Shown here: positions 20,648-34,634 of the stretch, piece after piece
Numbering within the stretch: the stretch's first letter is position 1
How the letters are laid out: every line of letters starts with the position of its first letter
Assembly: GCA_002150815.3 (NCBI GenBank)
Contig: NDFF03000247.1
Span: forward strand, 1 to 64,000
DNA from: Grammothele lineata
Taxonomy: Eukaryota; Basidiomycota; Agaricomycetes; Polyporales; Polyporaceae
Direction of reading: 5' to 3'
DNA length: 64,000 nucleotides
The notes under the pieces: model-generated
What the model was told of the DNA's origin: nothing
What the model saw: the letters and a program-made list of their open reading frames with translations, nothing else
The model's database searches: none
Program-made: the position numbers and the translations under genes

Positions 20648-21736
20648 TCACCGTCGCCACTGCTCATCCTCTCCGCCGTAGGCGAGGCCCACCGATTCCC
20701 AAGGCAACTCGTCGTATTGCGAGTACACCGACCCCGTGCTATATTCCGACAAGCGGTTGTTGGAGGCTAAGGAGTTCCTGTAGCGGTTCCACGGCAAGTA
20801 GCTGGCCAGAAGAGACATCCTCGTGCCATCGGTCGTGAGGGCCTGCAACAAACTCGGGGGAATTTCCGCCTGCCTCTCGTCGATGGCGCTCTGAGTAGAG
20901 TAGACCGATCCAGAGCTGAGGGTTGACGGCTGATGAACAAGACGGTGCTGCTCGTAGGACGGGGGTTCGGAAAGGGGCACGGAAGGAGCCGGCGCACGCT
21001 CCCGCTGGGGATTCCTACGGGGCAACGGCGGGGGCTGTCCTGCCTCCGGTTTTTTGAGGGTGTGAGCGAGGTGGGCAGGAGGGGTAGGAGGCCGTGTACG
21101 CGGCACTGGAGGAGGTGACTCAAGTTTCTCCGAGTCTAGAGGTGCGTGAGATAGAGGGGCCGAATGGGAGAATGCTTGCTTACCGATGAGTGCAGTTTTC
21201 ACGTCCCCCGCGGCTCTATCCTTGGTCGGTCTAAGGGTAGATTGGCTCGAAGCGGGGGCAGGAGCAACAAAGGTGACCTTGCGCCCGTGCCGATCGTGCC
21301 TGAGGACGGGTGGTCCGTGGCTGTTGCCGGGATATGAGAGCGAGGATGCGTTCTTGCGCGTGTTCTCTCGTACTTGGAGAAAAGCAAGCTAGACGGGATG
21401 AATATGAGCAGGGGGCGGGCGAAGGCACGGAAGACGTACTGCTTCTCTGCGCCGTTTTGCATGCTTGCGCTTAATACATCTCCCCCACCAGGTCCATCCC
21501 ACCACAGCGACGACGGCTAGAACGATCCCGGCGACTGTTCCGCCTGCGATGGCAGCTACCGGCAGATTGGAAGAGCTCGGCTGCGAGGACGAGGCGAGAG
21601 CAGTCGGCTGAGCGTCATTTCGCGTGATAGTGGTGGTTAAGAAGGACGGGATTTCGACCGTGGTGAACGCGACGGGCGCGGAGGACGAGGCCTCTGTCCC
21701 AGGTGTGCTCACACCCGACGCGGCGGCAGGCGGCAT
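20648..21736 (-). CDS. Single-pass membrane protein with Ser/Thr-rich ectodomain, unknown
   Basis: I do not recognise a named family. Exons (minus) 21736-21440, 21364-21184 and 21135-20648 give 321 residues. The N-terminal 60 residues are Ser/Thr/Pro/Ala-rich, as in O-glycosylated fungal surface proteins, with no clear cleavable signal peptide. One transmembrane helix follows (AAIAGGTVAGIVLAVVAVV), then a basic stop-transfer patch (KRKHAKRRR). The cytoplasmic tail is long and proline-rich (PPPVPRTRPPTPPAH, PPPLPRRNP), with possible SH3-binding motifs. This layout resembles fungal Mid2/Wsc-like or adhesion sensors, but that is only an analogy. The first intron's acceptor (GAG, 21365) is weak and was chosen because it keeps the frame. 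The last intron (48 bp, TAG acceptor) is in frame, so retention would still give protein. Confidence 0.6.
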
Positions 21737-22279
21737 TGCGGGGAGGGGCCGGAGATGGAGGGGAGGCGGGGGTGGCACCGGGAGAGGAGGGAAGAGCAGC
21801 CTCGTGGGGGGGGGATGATATAAGGCTCGGACGAGCTTCGCGGTGGACGCAGATGGCCCGCCCCGCCCCGGGCGGAATGGGCGGAGCCAGTGGGTGGCCA
21901 GTGCCGGGACGAGGGAGGGTGCGCGCTCGGAGAAGAGCTCGTGCTCTGCCGTGCGGTCGAGAAAATGCATCTGCCTCGTGGCGAGGAGCGAGGCCGAGCC
22001 ACTCGGCGGGGGCCAGCTCTCCGTTCTCACAACCTCCTCACAAGACCCTCGAGCGCGTTCGAGCATCCTCCCTGGCAGTCCCTGGCGGGTCTCCCTTTGT
22101 CCGCTCCGCTCGGCATAGGCACCCGTGTGGAGGCAAAAGAACAGATCTAATCTCACGCGTCCACAGCAAGGCACTAGGTACCAAGGGAAGAGCACAGACA
22201 CTACAGTAAATAGCAACATCGGGCCTTGACATACAGAGGGCAGCTCGCCCGGGCGAGGGGTAAGTAGCTCCTGCTCCAC
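21737..22279. other. 5' region of the membrane-protein gene
   Basis: GC-rich DNA between two genes read from the same (minus) strand. A minus-strand TTATATCAT, about 80 bp before the ATG at 21736, could be its TATA element. Long frames here are by-products of GC richness and have no recognisable domain. Confidence 0.4.
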
Positions 22280-25245
<2,966 letters not shown>

Positions 25246-25451
25246 GACGCGTAAGTGTTAGCAAGGTAGTGGACAGTGGTGGGTCGAGGTGGTGGTCGGG
25301 GACGACGCCGGAGACACTGGCGCCGCCGTCGTCCTAACATTTCCTCTTTCAGAAGCAGCGCTAGCACGTGACTTTTGAGGAGGAGGAAGGACGAAAACTC
25401 GTCGAGCCTCGAGAAGACTTGTTGCATCTGCTTTTAACGCGTCGCGTGAAC
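25246..25451. promoter_or_regulatory. Shared divergent promoter of CEF1 and NOC4
   Basis: 206 bp lie between the start codons of a splicing gene and a ribosome-biogenesis gene on opposite strands. No TATA box was recognised. It must contain both transcription start regions. Confidence 0.45.
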
Positions 25452-27650
25452 ATGCCTCCCTCTTTGCCGTCTTCCACCAAAAAGCGCAAGTCTCGCGATG
25501 CCGACGACTCCTTGGATGTCATCCAGGATCTGGAGAAACAACTTATGGCAGCCGTCTCCAACGGCACTTCCTTAAACCCTCTCGCCGACCTCCTCGACCT
25601 CGCATATAACATCGAAGACCCTGCGCATCTATCTAAAGCGATATATGCGCTCTACCGTGTCTTTGTGACCATTCTATCCAATGGCCTGCTCTCGGGTCCA
25701 GACCGTACGGAGGAGACGAAAGCCGTACGAGCATGGCTACTAGAACGCCTCACTAAATTCACAGAGTTCCTAGTAGGCTTGTTGAAGGACGACGAGGCGT
25801 CTCTCAATGTGAGGATGCATATTCTCTCTGTTCTCCGTTGGTATACTAATACTACTTCGCTACAGAGATCCGGGCTAGATATTCTATTTTCACTTCAGAA
25901 GCATCTGTCCTCTTCCCTCACACGCACCGGCGGCAGCAAGCAGCCGCCCCAATTTCACGCATCCCACTTCCGGCGCATTGTGGCCGGACTCCTCTTATGC
26001 CCTCCTTCTCCGCGCTGCAACCGCTCAAAGAAACTTAAGATGGAGTCGGCTGCGGACGAGACCTTAAATCCTGGCGTTCGGGACCATTTCGTGAACACTT
26101 GGCTGAGCGTGAACGATGACATACGGTGGTTCTTCCTACGAGACGCGGCGTATGTACCCTCAGTCACGTGCGCTTTCGTTGGATGCTGAATTTGCCAACA
26201 GCATCCTTCAGTCGAGGCACCCGTATAGCGAGGCGCCTCAGATGCCAAGGAACTTGCTATCCATCCTCGAACGGATCACCACCTTTCCGACAAAAGCGTC
26301 CGAGCTCAATTCGTGGTGGGTCGAAGAGCTCAGCCGCAAACCCCCTCCATCGAAGAAGTCATCGTCCGCAGGTGATGAGGATGACACTCCTGAAGAGGCC
26401 GGAGACGAGAACGAAGACGATGACTGGCGCAAGTTTTTCGATGAGCCGGGCACGAAGCCCGTTGAGGAGAAAAAGGGATCGGTCGGTCGCGTGCACACGT
26501 TGACGATCCACCAGTCCCTCCACTCGCTGTCCGCACATAGGGCGGTGTTTACCAAGGCATGGCTGACTCTGTTGCCACAGTTGTCTTTGGGTTCAGCAGA
26601 GTCTACGAGAGGACATTCTCTTCGTGTCCTCAACGTTCTGCACCGCGGTATCATTCCACATCTAACAAGGCCCATTCTCATCATGGATTGGGTTAGTTCA
26701 TCAGTGGATCATGGTGCGTAATTCGGGCCGGTCTACTGTCGATCTCACTGAATGAACAACCAGGGGGTACAATCGGTCTCCTCGCATTAAACGCCCTGTT
26801 CACCCTGATCAAAGAGTACAATTTGTGAGCCGATTGCGCCTGGTCTGCGACGATCACATCGACTGACACAACGACGCAGGGATTACCCTCAGTTCTACAC
26901 ACGGTTGTACGGTTTTCTCGATCGAGATGTGCTGCATTTGAAGCACCGCGCACGGTTTTTTCGACTGACCGAATTATTCCTGAGTTCAACGTCAGTGGCC
27001 TGATCGTCTCCTCGTGCTTGCGAATTATTGACAGCAGTCGTGTCCGGGAACAGACTACTACCTGCTAACCTCGTGGCCTCATTTGTGAAGCGGCTATCGA
27101 GGCTCTCACTAAACGCTCCGCCTGCAGCGGTAGTAATGCTCATCCCGTTTACCTACAACATGCTCCGACGGCACCCCGCGTTGATGACGATGATTCACCG
27201 GACGGAAGACGTGACGGGTTCAGAAGCCGGTGAGACTCCGTTGTACGCCGTCCTTGCGAGAGACCTAATGAAGAGGCAATGCATCATAGATGGCTTCCGG
27301 GCCGAGGAGGGAAACCCGACGCTGACCAACGCGCTGGAAAGCTCGCTTTGGGAGCTCTACAGCCACCGAGGACACTACCACGCATCGGTGTCGACGATGG
27401 CGAAAATTTTCGAGGAGGCATTCACACGACCGAGCTACGGCATGGAAGACTTCTTGGACCACACGTACGGGGCGGTGAGGACTATAAGTATCGATGCGAC
27501 GGCGCTCTGAGCTGACAAGCCGACTTGGGTGCTACCCAGATGTTCGAGACCGAGGTGAAGCGGAGGATGCGGAAGGAGCCTGCGACGGCATTAGAGGGCC
27601 CGGCTGTGGGCGAAGAGGATGAGATAGAAGAGTTGTGGACGATTGGATGA
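25452..27650 (+). CDS. NOC4: Ribosome biogenesis protein Noc4 (CBF/Mak21 family)
   Basis: Noc4 acts in the nucleolus in the small-subunit processome, with Nop14, for 40S maturation. ATG 25452 opens MPPSLPSSTKKRKSRDADD, a basic nucleolar-type N-terminus. Later stretches fit the CBF domain: NLLSILERI, HRGIIPHL, GTIGLLALNALFTLIKEYNLDYPQFY, LLPANLVASFVKRLSRLSL, NPTLTNALESSLWEL and YHASVSTMAKIF. A central acidic insert (EEAGDENEDDDW) is present. Introns I can place include 25812-25868 (with a TACTAAT branch site), one ending before 26212, one after the VDHG codons near 26715, and others near 26828, 27000 and 27535. The stop is TGA 27648-27650, after EEDEIEELWTIG. Several introns are multiples of three, so unspliced frames look deceptively open. 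Confidence 0.88.
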
Positions 27651-29728
27651 GAGCGCCAAGAGGCAAAAGGTGATGAAATCATGATACGGTCCCCGAAATG
27701 TCGGATCGTGCACGACGCGTGGGACAGATGAGGATGATGGCGGTGCGTGGTCGGATGCGTATGAAGACCGGAGAGGGTTGGGCGCACATGGCGAGCGGGG
27801 CGTGGAGAAAGGAGGTTGGAGCCGATCGAACAAAGTTGGATGGTTTGTTTGAAGGCCGTTGAAGGCCGGGGACGCTTATCGGGCGATCGGCTTGTTCTGA
27901 AACAGGCGTGTTAGAGATGGGGCGGAAATTCACCGGTCGGGCTGGTGGCCGCGATCTGCGTGAGGCTGATGGCGACATGCAGAGCCTGCGGACGAGGCGT
28001 AGATACGGAAGGACAGCAGCAGCAGGCGATGAGGAGGCCGGGCCGCGATGAGGACGTGGGGCGGAAGGATGGCCGCCGGCCGGTGAATTGTCGCTGTACT
28101 TGTAGGGGGCGATCCCGGCCCTCCGCACCGGAATGGTCGGGAAGGAGGCCGGCGTTGGACCAGACGGACGACGAGGGGCTGGCCGGGACCGGGACAAGAG
28201 CCAAGGCGAGGGCGAAAAACAGGACAAACTGGGAATTAGGTTGAGAGACCGGAGGATTTAGCCGGCGGTGACGATGCGAGGACGGCTCGTGGTCGGTGCA
28301 TTAATTGCAGACGTCTGGGGGTGCCGCCTGGTCGCGCGACGTTCTGAACCTGATCTGAACGCGTGACGGGTGACCTGCGGGCGAGTTTGACGGTCAGGAC
28401 AGGTTGAAAGCGTGTCCAGAACCGAGCTCGTCATCCCGTTTCGGTCGAGCTGATGGACGGCCGCGGGTAGAAGGAGCCTGGCCGGTCCTGGCGGAGACCA
28501 AACCGAGCAGGCGGGCGCCAAAGGGCCTGGCCAGGGCGGCAACACGCCTCATGACGCTCGTCTGTCGTCGGGCGGGCTGAGCCCGCCCTGCGCGGTCCAC
28601 GTCCAAGTCAGCCTGATCGTCCCGTCCCGTCCATGCAACATCCGGGAGTCGCAGCCGGACGGAGAACGGTTAGGAGAGAGGAGAGCACGGGCGCAGGCAT
28701 GCGAAGCGTAGATGCAAGGGGAGGACTGACGACACGAGCGGCGGAGGACCGGACGTCGGTGCAGGAAGAATGGAGCGGGCACGGGGCAGGTTATATGAGC
28801 GCGGGTGATGATGGAAGTCGCGAGGATGCCGACGTCCCGGCCGGCTTATCAGAACGAGGACACCGGTCGCATCCTCCAGCAGCCTCCAGGTCGCGGAGCG
28901 ATTTCGCACCTCAGGAGCCTTCCCGGCTCCCGCTGGCTGTCGGATCCATCCTCGGCGTCCATCCGCCTTGCGCGAGACCAGACCGCCGTCGAGGGCGCGC
29001 AGAGGGAAGAGCCCGACGCAGAGTCGGAGAAAGCAGGCGCTTTGGTACGCGCTGGGAGCCCACCGGGGAGCAAATGAGAGGCCGTGGCTGAGCCGCGGAT
29101 GGTCGATGCTGGTCTGGACGCCGCACGCGCCCCGCCGACGTCGGCGGCGGCGGTGGCGCGACGTCGAGCTAGGATATGTCTCTGCAGGCGGCTGCAGCCG
29201 TCTGCACTCGCTCGCTCGCAAACTAACTCGCGCGGTGGCGGCCGGCGGCGGGGAAAGAGACGGAGACGAGGACGACGAGGCGGACGAGGGGACGGACGAG
29301 GAACGGACGAGGGCCGGCGACCGACCGGTGACTGACCGGTGACTTGACGTGTGCTCGACCGAAAGCGGGCCATCCCGGCGTCTTTCGCAAGGCGGAAAGT
29401 GGCCGGCGGGCGAGCGCCAAGGGCCGAGCGCCGGGGCAGGGGCGGGACCAATAGCCGGAGAATGAAAACCGGCGAACAAACGTTAACAAACGCCCGCGTC
29501 TCTCCTCTCGCGCGCGGCCCCCGGTCTTAACCCCCAACGCCTCTCCCCCGCCTGCCCTTTCCCCCGCCCCTCTCCCTCCTCCTTCCTCCCTCTCCCGCTC
29601 CCGCCCCTCTTCAAGTCCTCGCCGTCCGTCCGACGTCCTCGCCATCCCCGCCGCCGTCGTTGTCGTTGGCCCCAACCACCCTTCCCCTTCCCTCTCCTTC
29701 CCTCGCCCCCATAACACACGCCTTCACC
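27651..29728. other. GC-rich 2-kb gap upstream of the transcription factor
   Basis: No supported gene. The DNA is strongly GC-rich with CGG/GGC repeats (for example 29130-29290), and this alone generates long open frames on both strands, the longest about 269 codons on the minus strand at 28670-29479. They are Arg/Pro/Ser-rich with no domain and no conserved motif I recognise. The last 250 bp before 29729 are CT-rich on the plus strand, as in promoters of highly expressed fungal genes. Confidence 0.5.
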
Positions 29729-32564
29729 ATGGATCCGCAGCAGGTCGTGTCCGCCAATCCCCCGTTCGTTGTCCCTTTTCTCGACCTTTTCGATCTCGAT
29801 TGACCCCTCCCTTGCAGCCCCAAGGCTCCCGTTGTCAGAGGCGCACGCGCCTGCACCGTCTGCAGGCAGGCGAAGGTTCGTCCCCTCTATCTCCCCCGGT
29901 CCCTCCCCCTCTCATATTCGCCTAGATGAAGTGCGTCGGCGCAGAGGACGGTACAAAGCGCTGCCAGCGCTGCATCAGGTCTGGTGCAGAGTACGTTTCC
30001 ATCTCGTCGTCTCCAACCTACGCCCCTCATTCTTCACTCCCCGCAGATGCATATTCGAGAAACACCGTCGTGGCCGCAAGCCTGGCTCAAAGTCAGCTAA
30101 TTCCCTCGCTTTCTACGCGACCTTCCCCTAATGCCCTCTTAGACTCTCCGAAGCCTCCAAGATGCTCCGTCGCCTCGAAAAGGGCCTCAATAACGCGAAG
30201 GCAAAACAGCCTGCTAACGCCCCTATGCCTCAATCCACCTCGGCGTCTGGCTCTTTCACCCACGATGAGACTGCTTTCGCCGGCCCATCCAACAGTGGCA
30301 CCCATTCGGGTCACCAGTCCGACGAGGACATGGAAGAAGACGAAGAAGGCAATCAAGATGAGGCCCTGTACCCCGACCGTGTCATCAGGAATTCCATTCG
30401 TTCCTCCTTCCTGGACGTGGTCATGAACCCCTCGCCTCCCGAGGCTCGTGCTTCTGGGAGCCCGACCGAGAGGGCTGCTCCTTTTGCGCCCAAGGCTCCG
30501 TCCCAGTCACCTTCCCGGTCCAACCCTTCTCCCCAGCCCAAGCCGTACAACGACCTCTTTGCTTTCACTCCAAGAGATCCTGTCGCCGCCGGGATCATTC
30601 GCGAAGAGGACGTTCCTACGTTCTTCGACCTCTTCTTCCTTCGGCTCAACCCCTTCATCAATCTGTTTGATCCCGCGCTCCACACTCATACTTACGTCCG
30701 GTCTCGCTCGTCGTTCCTCTTCACCACTATGCTGATGGCCTGCTGCAAGTTCTTCCACGCCGAACACTACCAGGCTGTCCGACGCCTCGCACAGGAGTGG
30801 TGTGTATACACCTTTGCTGACGGCACCGAGAACGTCGAGACTGTTCAAGCCCTCGCCTGCATGACCTATTGGAAGGAACCTTCTGACCGCAGGACGTGGC
30901 AGTACATCGGGATGGCATGTCGCATGGCGGTCAACCTCAAGCTCAACCGTTTTGTCGGTGGGCCCCAAGCACATGAAACCGAGATCCAGTTCCTCGAGCG
31001 CCGTAATAAGGAGCGCACTTACCTCGTGCTCTTCGTTCACGATCGTTCTCTCAGCATGCAGACCGGCAAACACTGGATGCTCCCTGAGGACGAGCTAGTC
31101 CGAAGCGTTCGGGGTGTTCGAAGTGACCAAAGTGTTCGCAGTGATCAGAGGTGGCACGCGGTTGGTCGCAGCGGCCAACGATCCGACATCCGCCCCGAGG
31201 ACGTCATCGTTGCTGCCTTTGTCGACCTTCGTCTTATCGGCTCCGAGGCGACCAGCACGCTCTATGAGCGACCCGATGTGTTCGAGTTCGAGAACTTCAA
31301 CTCGAAGCTTAACGCCTGGCTGGACTACTGGGACACCCAGATGAACGAATGTGCGTATTTTCATTGAACCCGCGTCATTGTGCTGATCGATGCTTTTCTC
31401 AGCTGCCCTTGCAGACCCCTTCCACAGTGCATTCCTCAAGTTCTTCCAGTCTCACGTTCGTCTCTTTTTGAACTCATTTGGCCTGAACCGTTCCAACGAG
31501 GTGCGTCCTTTTCATGTTTGGATTTGACCAAGTAATTTACGGTGTCGCAGAAGTCGCGGTTGGTGTCTCGCGAAGCCGTGCGTCAGTGCGAGATCAGTGC
31601 CCGGACGAACCTTCAAATTGTATCCAAAGACTTCGCTGGTACACATGTCCTTGTGCGTTTCACGTCGTGTTCGTTGCTATAATCAACAGTTTAGCTAATT
31701 ATCTAAAAGCGGTATGGCCAGGAATCTGTGACCGTCATGTCGGCGTATGCAGCTATTGTGTTGCTTAAGGTAAGGCGCATACGCTTGCGGGTCTTCAAAT
31801 TGTTAATTCATACGCTACAGTTGCTTCGTCATCCTGCTACTGGCGCGATCCTCGAGACGAGTTACGAGCAGATCCACCGCATCATCAACAACGCAGCGGA
31901 CGCTTACCAGAACGCTGGGCACGTCACTGGGTCTGAACTGGACTCTGCCGCTTATCATGCCCGCTTCCTGCGTCACCTTACGGCTTTGGACACTGCACAG
32001 CAACAGACGGGAGCCAAGACTTTCAGAACAGAGGGCATGCCCCCGTCGTTCGCTCAGGGCTTACCTCCTATTCGTCCTTCGCAGTCCTCTGCTGGCTTGG
32101 GCCTTCCTCCCTTGGATCCGTACCCGTCCCACCGCCTTCATGGCATAGGTCCTCAACACCTCGCACCTCTTCAGATTCCCGGTCCTTCTCAGAGCTACTC
32201 AACTAGCCACGGCGAATACGGGACGGAATCGGCTACCCGCAGTGGTATGATGTCTGCGGCTAATCGCACGCCCTCGATGTACCCTGCGATGCCTCCCTCA
32301 AGTGAGATGGATCAGCGGTACTTCGAGTACATGGTTGGCGAGGTCGGCGAGGTCGGCGAGGCATTGTTCCCCAACTCTGGCGCCTTTCCGTCTTCCGCCT
32401 CAGGATTCATGAGTGGTGGTCCGATGGAAGGCTACAGCCTTCAGCATCACCAGTACCGCGAGCAGCCGCCGATGCCATACGTCCATAGCCGCTCTTCGTC
32501 TTATCACCAGATGCCTCCGATGCAATACGGCACCACCGGTTTCCAAGGTCCTCGTTACAGCTGA
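29729..32564 (+). CDS. Zn2Cys6 fungal transcription factor; 3' end altered by a transposon
   Basis: Nuclear DNA-binding regulator, target pathway unknown. After a tiny first exon (29729-29743), the Zn2Cys6 binuclear cluster reads CTVCRQAKMKCVG, then CQRC, then C in ECIFEKHRRGRKPG, assembled over four exons, followed by a coiled coil (ASKMLRRLEKGL). The middle-homology domain (fungal_trans) covers about 30540-31080 (EDVPTFFDLFFLRLNPFINLFDP, CRMAVNLKLNR). The C-terminus is Ser/Pro/Gln-rich with a VGEVGEVGE repeat. Introns lie near 31354, 31456, 31501 and 31650-31820, not all resolved. The stop codon TGA 32562-32564, the preceding Ser codon and the last base of the Tyr codon come from the left end of the Tc1/mariner element. 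The pre-insertion gene would have ended two codons earlier at TAA, whose last base is now at 34208. Confidence 0.88.
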
Positions 32565-32584
32565 ATGCAAAACGATAGACCGCG
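32558..32584 (+). repeat. Left terminal inverted repeat of the Tc1/mariner element
   Basis: 27 bp identical to the reverse complement of 34179-34205, starting directly after TA 32556-32557. It contains the new stop codon of the upstream transcription factor. Confidence 0.93.
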
Positions 32585-32740
32585 ACCATTTCTTCCTCTT
32601 CAGAGATCTGTGGAGCGATCTATCCACGTAAGGAAAGGCCCAGGACGAAGCCCCGCTTTGCGCCACTGAGCGCTTGTGAGAGATGTCTGGAGGCGCAACG
32701 GGCTGGGTCGGAGGGTATGCGTCTCGATTGACTTCTCATC

Positions 32741-33955
32741 ATGGGCAACCGGAAACATATCCCGGAGGAGGTGAAGAAACAGATGGTCTCGCTCTCTGCC
32801 CGTGGATTCGATAATCCCGAAATCGCCTCTATTCTCGATGTCTCCGAGCGGACTGTACGACGAGTGCAGAGATTGGCGCTACACACCGGGAAAACCACGC
32901 GCAAGTCTTTGGAAGCTGGCCGTCCACGGACGCTCAATGGGCTTGATGCCGCGGTACGCATAACATTTCTGAGTAGTATTTGATGTATATGTTGAGGGCG
33001 TATGTAGTTCATTGAGGGCATGCTCGAGCGTACACCAGACATCGAGCTGCACGAGTTGAAAGTTGCTCTCGAAGAGCAGTGTGACGTGTCAGTGTCGACG
33101 ACTACAATTTCTCGGCTCCTCAAACGCCGCGGATTCACTCGAAAGCAGGTTTGTACTATTATGTTCCTATGAATGAGTCGATAGGAGGGGCCATACGTTT
33201 CAGGTCAGTCGCGTGGCCCTCGAACGAAACGAAGACGTTCGAGACGCCTACCTCCTACATGTCGGTCAGAATTACCGGGCAGACCAGCTTGTCTTCGTAG
33301 ACGAGTCTTCTTTCAATCGTAACACAACAAAGAGGAGATACGGCTGGGCACCTGTGGGCTCTAGGGCGCGACGCCGGGATTTTTTCGTCCGTGGACAGAG
33401 GTACAACTTCATCATTACTATTGGGAGTATACATGACATCTCAGTGTTTTGGGTTACTCCTACAGGTACTCGATATTACCAGCTTTATCATTAGATGGAA
33501 TCCTGCACCTCAACATAGAGGAACAGTCCTTCACTGGGGACGCCTTCAAGGAATTTATATCAGGTCTGCTCGACAACATGAATCCGTACCCTCAGAAAAA
33601 CTCAGTGATCATCATGGATAACGCGAGCATACATCATGTTGAAGGAATCCGCGAGATGATTGAAGAACGGTACGTGAGAATTCAATATTCTCGGTGAACA
33701 AAGCCCACATCTTCTAACCTTACTCGTAGGGGTATGAGACTCGTTTATCTACCCCCATACTCACCAGACCTCAACCCGATCGAGGAAGCTTTCTCAGCCT
33801 TGAAGTCCTGGATCCGGACTAACCGAGACTACGTGCGTGGAGAACTCACCGGAGACATCACTTGCGATCCGTATACCATGCTCTGGACGGCCGTCTTCCA
33901 GTCTGCCACCGCGGAGAAAGCTCGAGGGTGGTACAGAGACTCAGGGTATCTTTGA
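32741..33955 (+). CDS. Tc1/mariner (IS630-type) DD34E transposase
   Basis: Cuts and pastes the element at TA sites. Exons 32741-32953, 33008-33148, 33204-33400, 33466-33669 and 33730-33955 sum to 326 residues without any lesion. The N-terminus is a helix-turn-helix (EVKKQMVSLSARGFDNPEIA, VSERTVRRVQRL), followed by a second Homeodomain-like part (ISRLLKRRGFTRKQ). The catalytic triad is visible: D in FVDESSFN, D in IIMDNASIHH, and E in SPDLNPIEE, with exactly 34 residues between the second D and the E, the Tc1 spacing. The four introns of 54-64 bp are typical of the host, showing that the gene has long lived in intron-rich fungi. Confidence 0.93.
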
Positions 33956-34178
33956 AGAGTCTCGTTACTTATGGCGTGATTTGTAGTGGTATGATAGAAC
34001 ACAATGCGGATGGATGACAGGGGTGTGCTGGCAACATCGAGTTGACTATCGAACTGGCAGTGGGAAGGTGCGCGTCGTCTCAAGCTGAGCAGCCGGTGAG
34101 CGCTGAGCGGTGATTTCATTTTACGTCAGCATCCCATTGGGGCCGATGACGACAGGCCCCAAACAGCGAAAATGCGGG

Positions 34179-34205
34179 CGCGGTCTATCGTTTTGCATTC
34201 AGCTG
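34179..34205 (-). repeat. Right terminal inverted repeat of the Tc1/mariner element
   Basis: Reverse complement of 32558-32584, followed directly by TA 34206-34207. The next base, A, completes the original TAA stop of the interrupted gene. Confidence 0.93.
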
Positions 34206-34634
34206 TAAGCGGTTGTTGCAGCGCCGTGATCTTGGACTGGGTCTTTACTTATTCTATGCCCTTCGGACTGTCTCTCGTACGGTTGTAATCGCGCCCCCCT
34301 TGTCCATCACTGTTCCCTTCCCGTATCCTCCCGCCTCTATGCATAGCTCCAGTGTCGTCTCGCCTCGCTCCGCTTGCTGTGATTGCTGCTCGTACGCATC
34401 GTTTAGTCGTCACGTATACACTTTCTTGTACTCGAATTATCGCTTTGCTAGTCGTTTCACGCATTCTTGCCTCGTGCAATCATAACTGTTTGGCGCATAC
34501 ATTATTAGGTGACCGCTTCGCTGTTTCGTAAACCCTTAGTCATTTGTACGTATCCTACTTCGCGCACTCGGTTGCCTAATGGACCAATGTGAGAGCGAAC
34601 ATAACAAGATCGCTGTGACATTCTTCCGAAATTC
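34206..34634. other. Original 3' flank of the transcription factor gene
   Basis: Begins with the second TA copy and the rest of the ancestral TAA stop. The sequence is T-rich and pyrimidine-rich, as expected of a 3' untranslated region. It converges with the NUP37-like gene, whose stop is at 34635. No other feature was seen. Confidence 0.6.

Larger units (their letters stand above)
32558..34205 (+). mobile_element. Tc1/mariner element, apparently intact
   Basis: A 1648-bp element is bounded by perfect 27-bp inverted repeats (32558-32584 and 34179-34205, both reading inward from CAGCTGAATGCAAAACGATA) and flanked on both sides by the TA target duplication (32556-32557 and 34206-34207). It contains one intact spliced transposase gene. 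Identical ends, an intact gene and a clean duplication suggest a recent and possibly still mobile insertion. Confidence 0.93.

Noticed and set aside
28670..29479. Minus-strand open frame of about 269 codons
   Set aside because: Arg/Pro/Ser-rich, lies in extremely GC-rich DNA where stops are rare, has open frames overlapping it on both strands, and shows no domain.
32335..32365. Short GGCGAGGTC tandem repeat
   Set aside because: Three units inside the transcription factor coding sequence; ordinary low-complexity, not a separate repeat feature or CRISPR.
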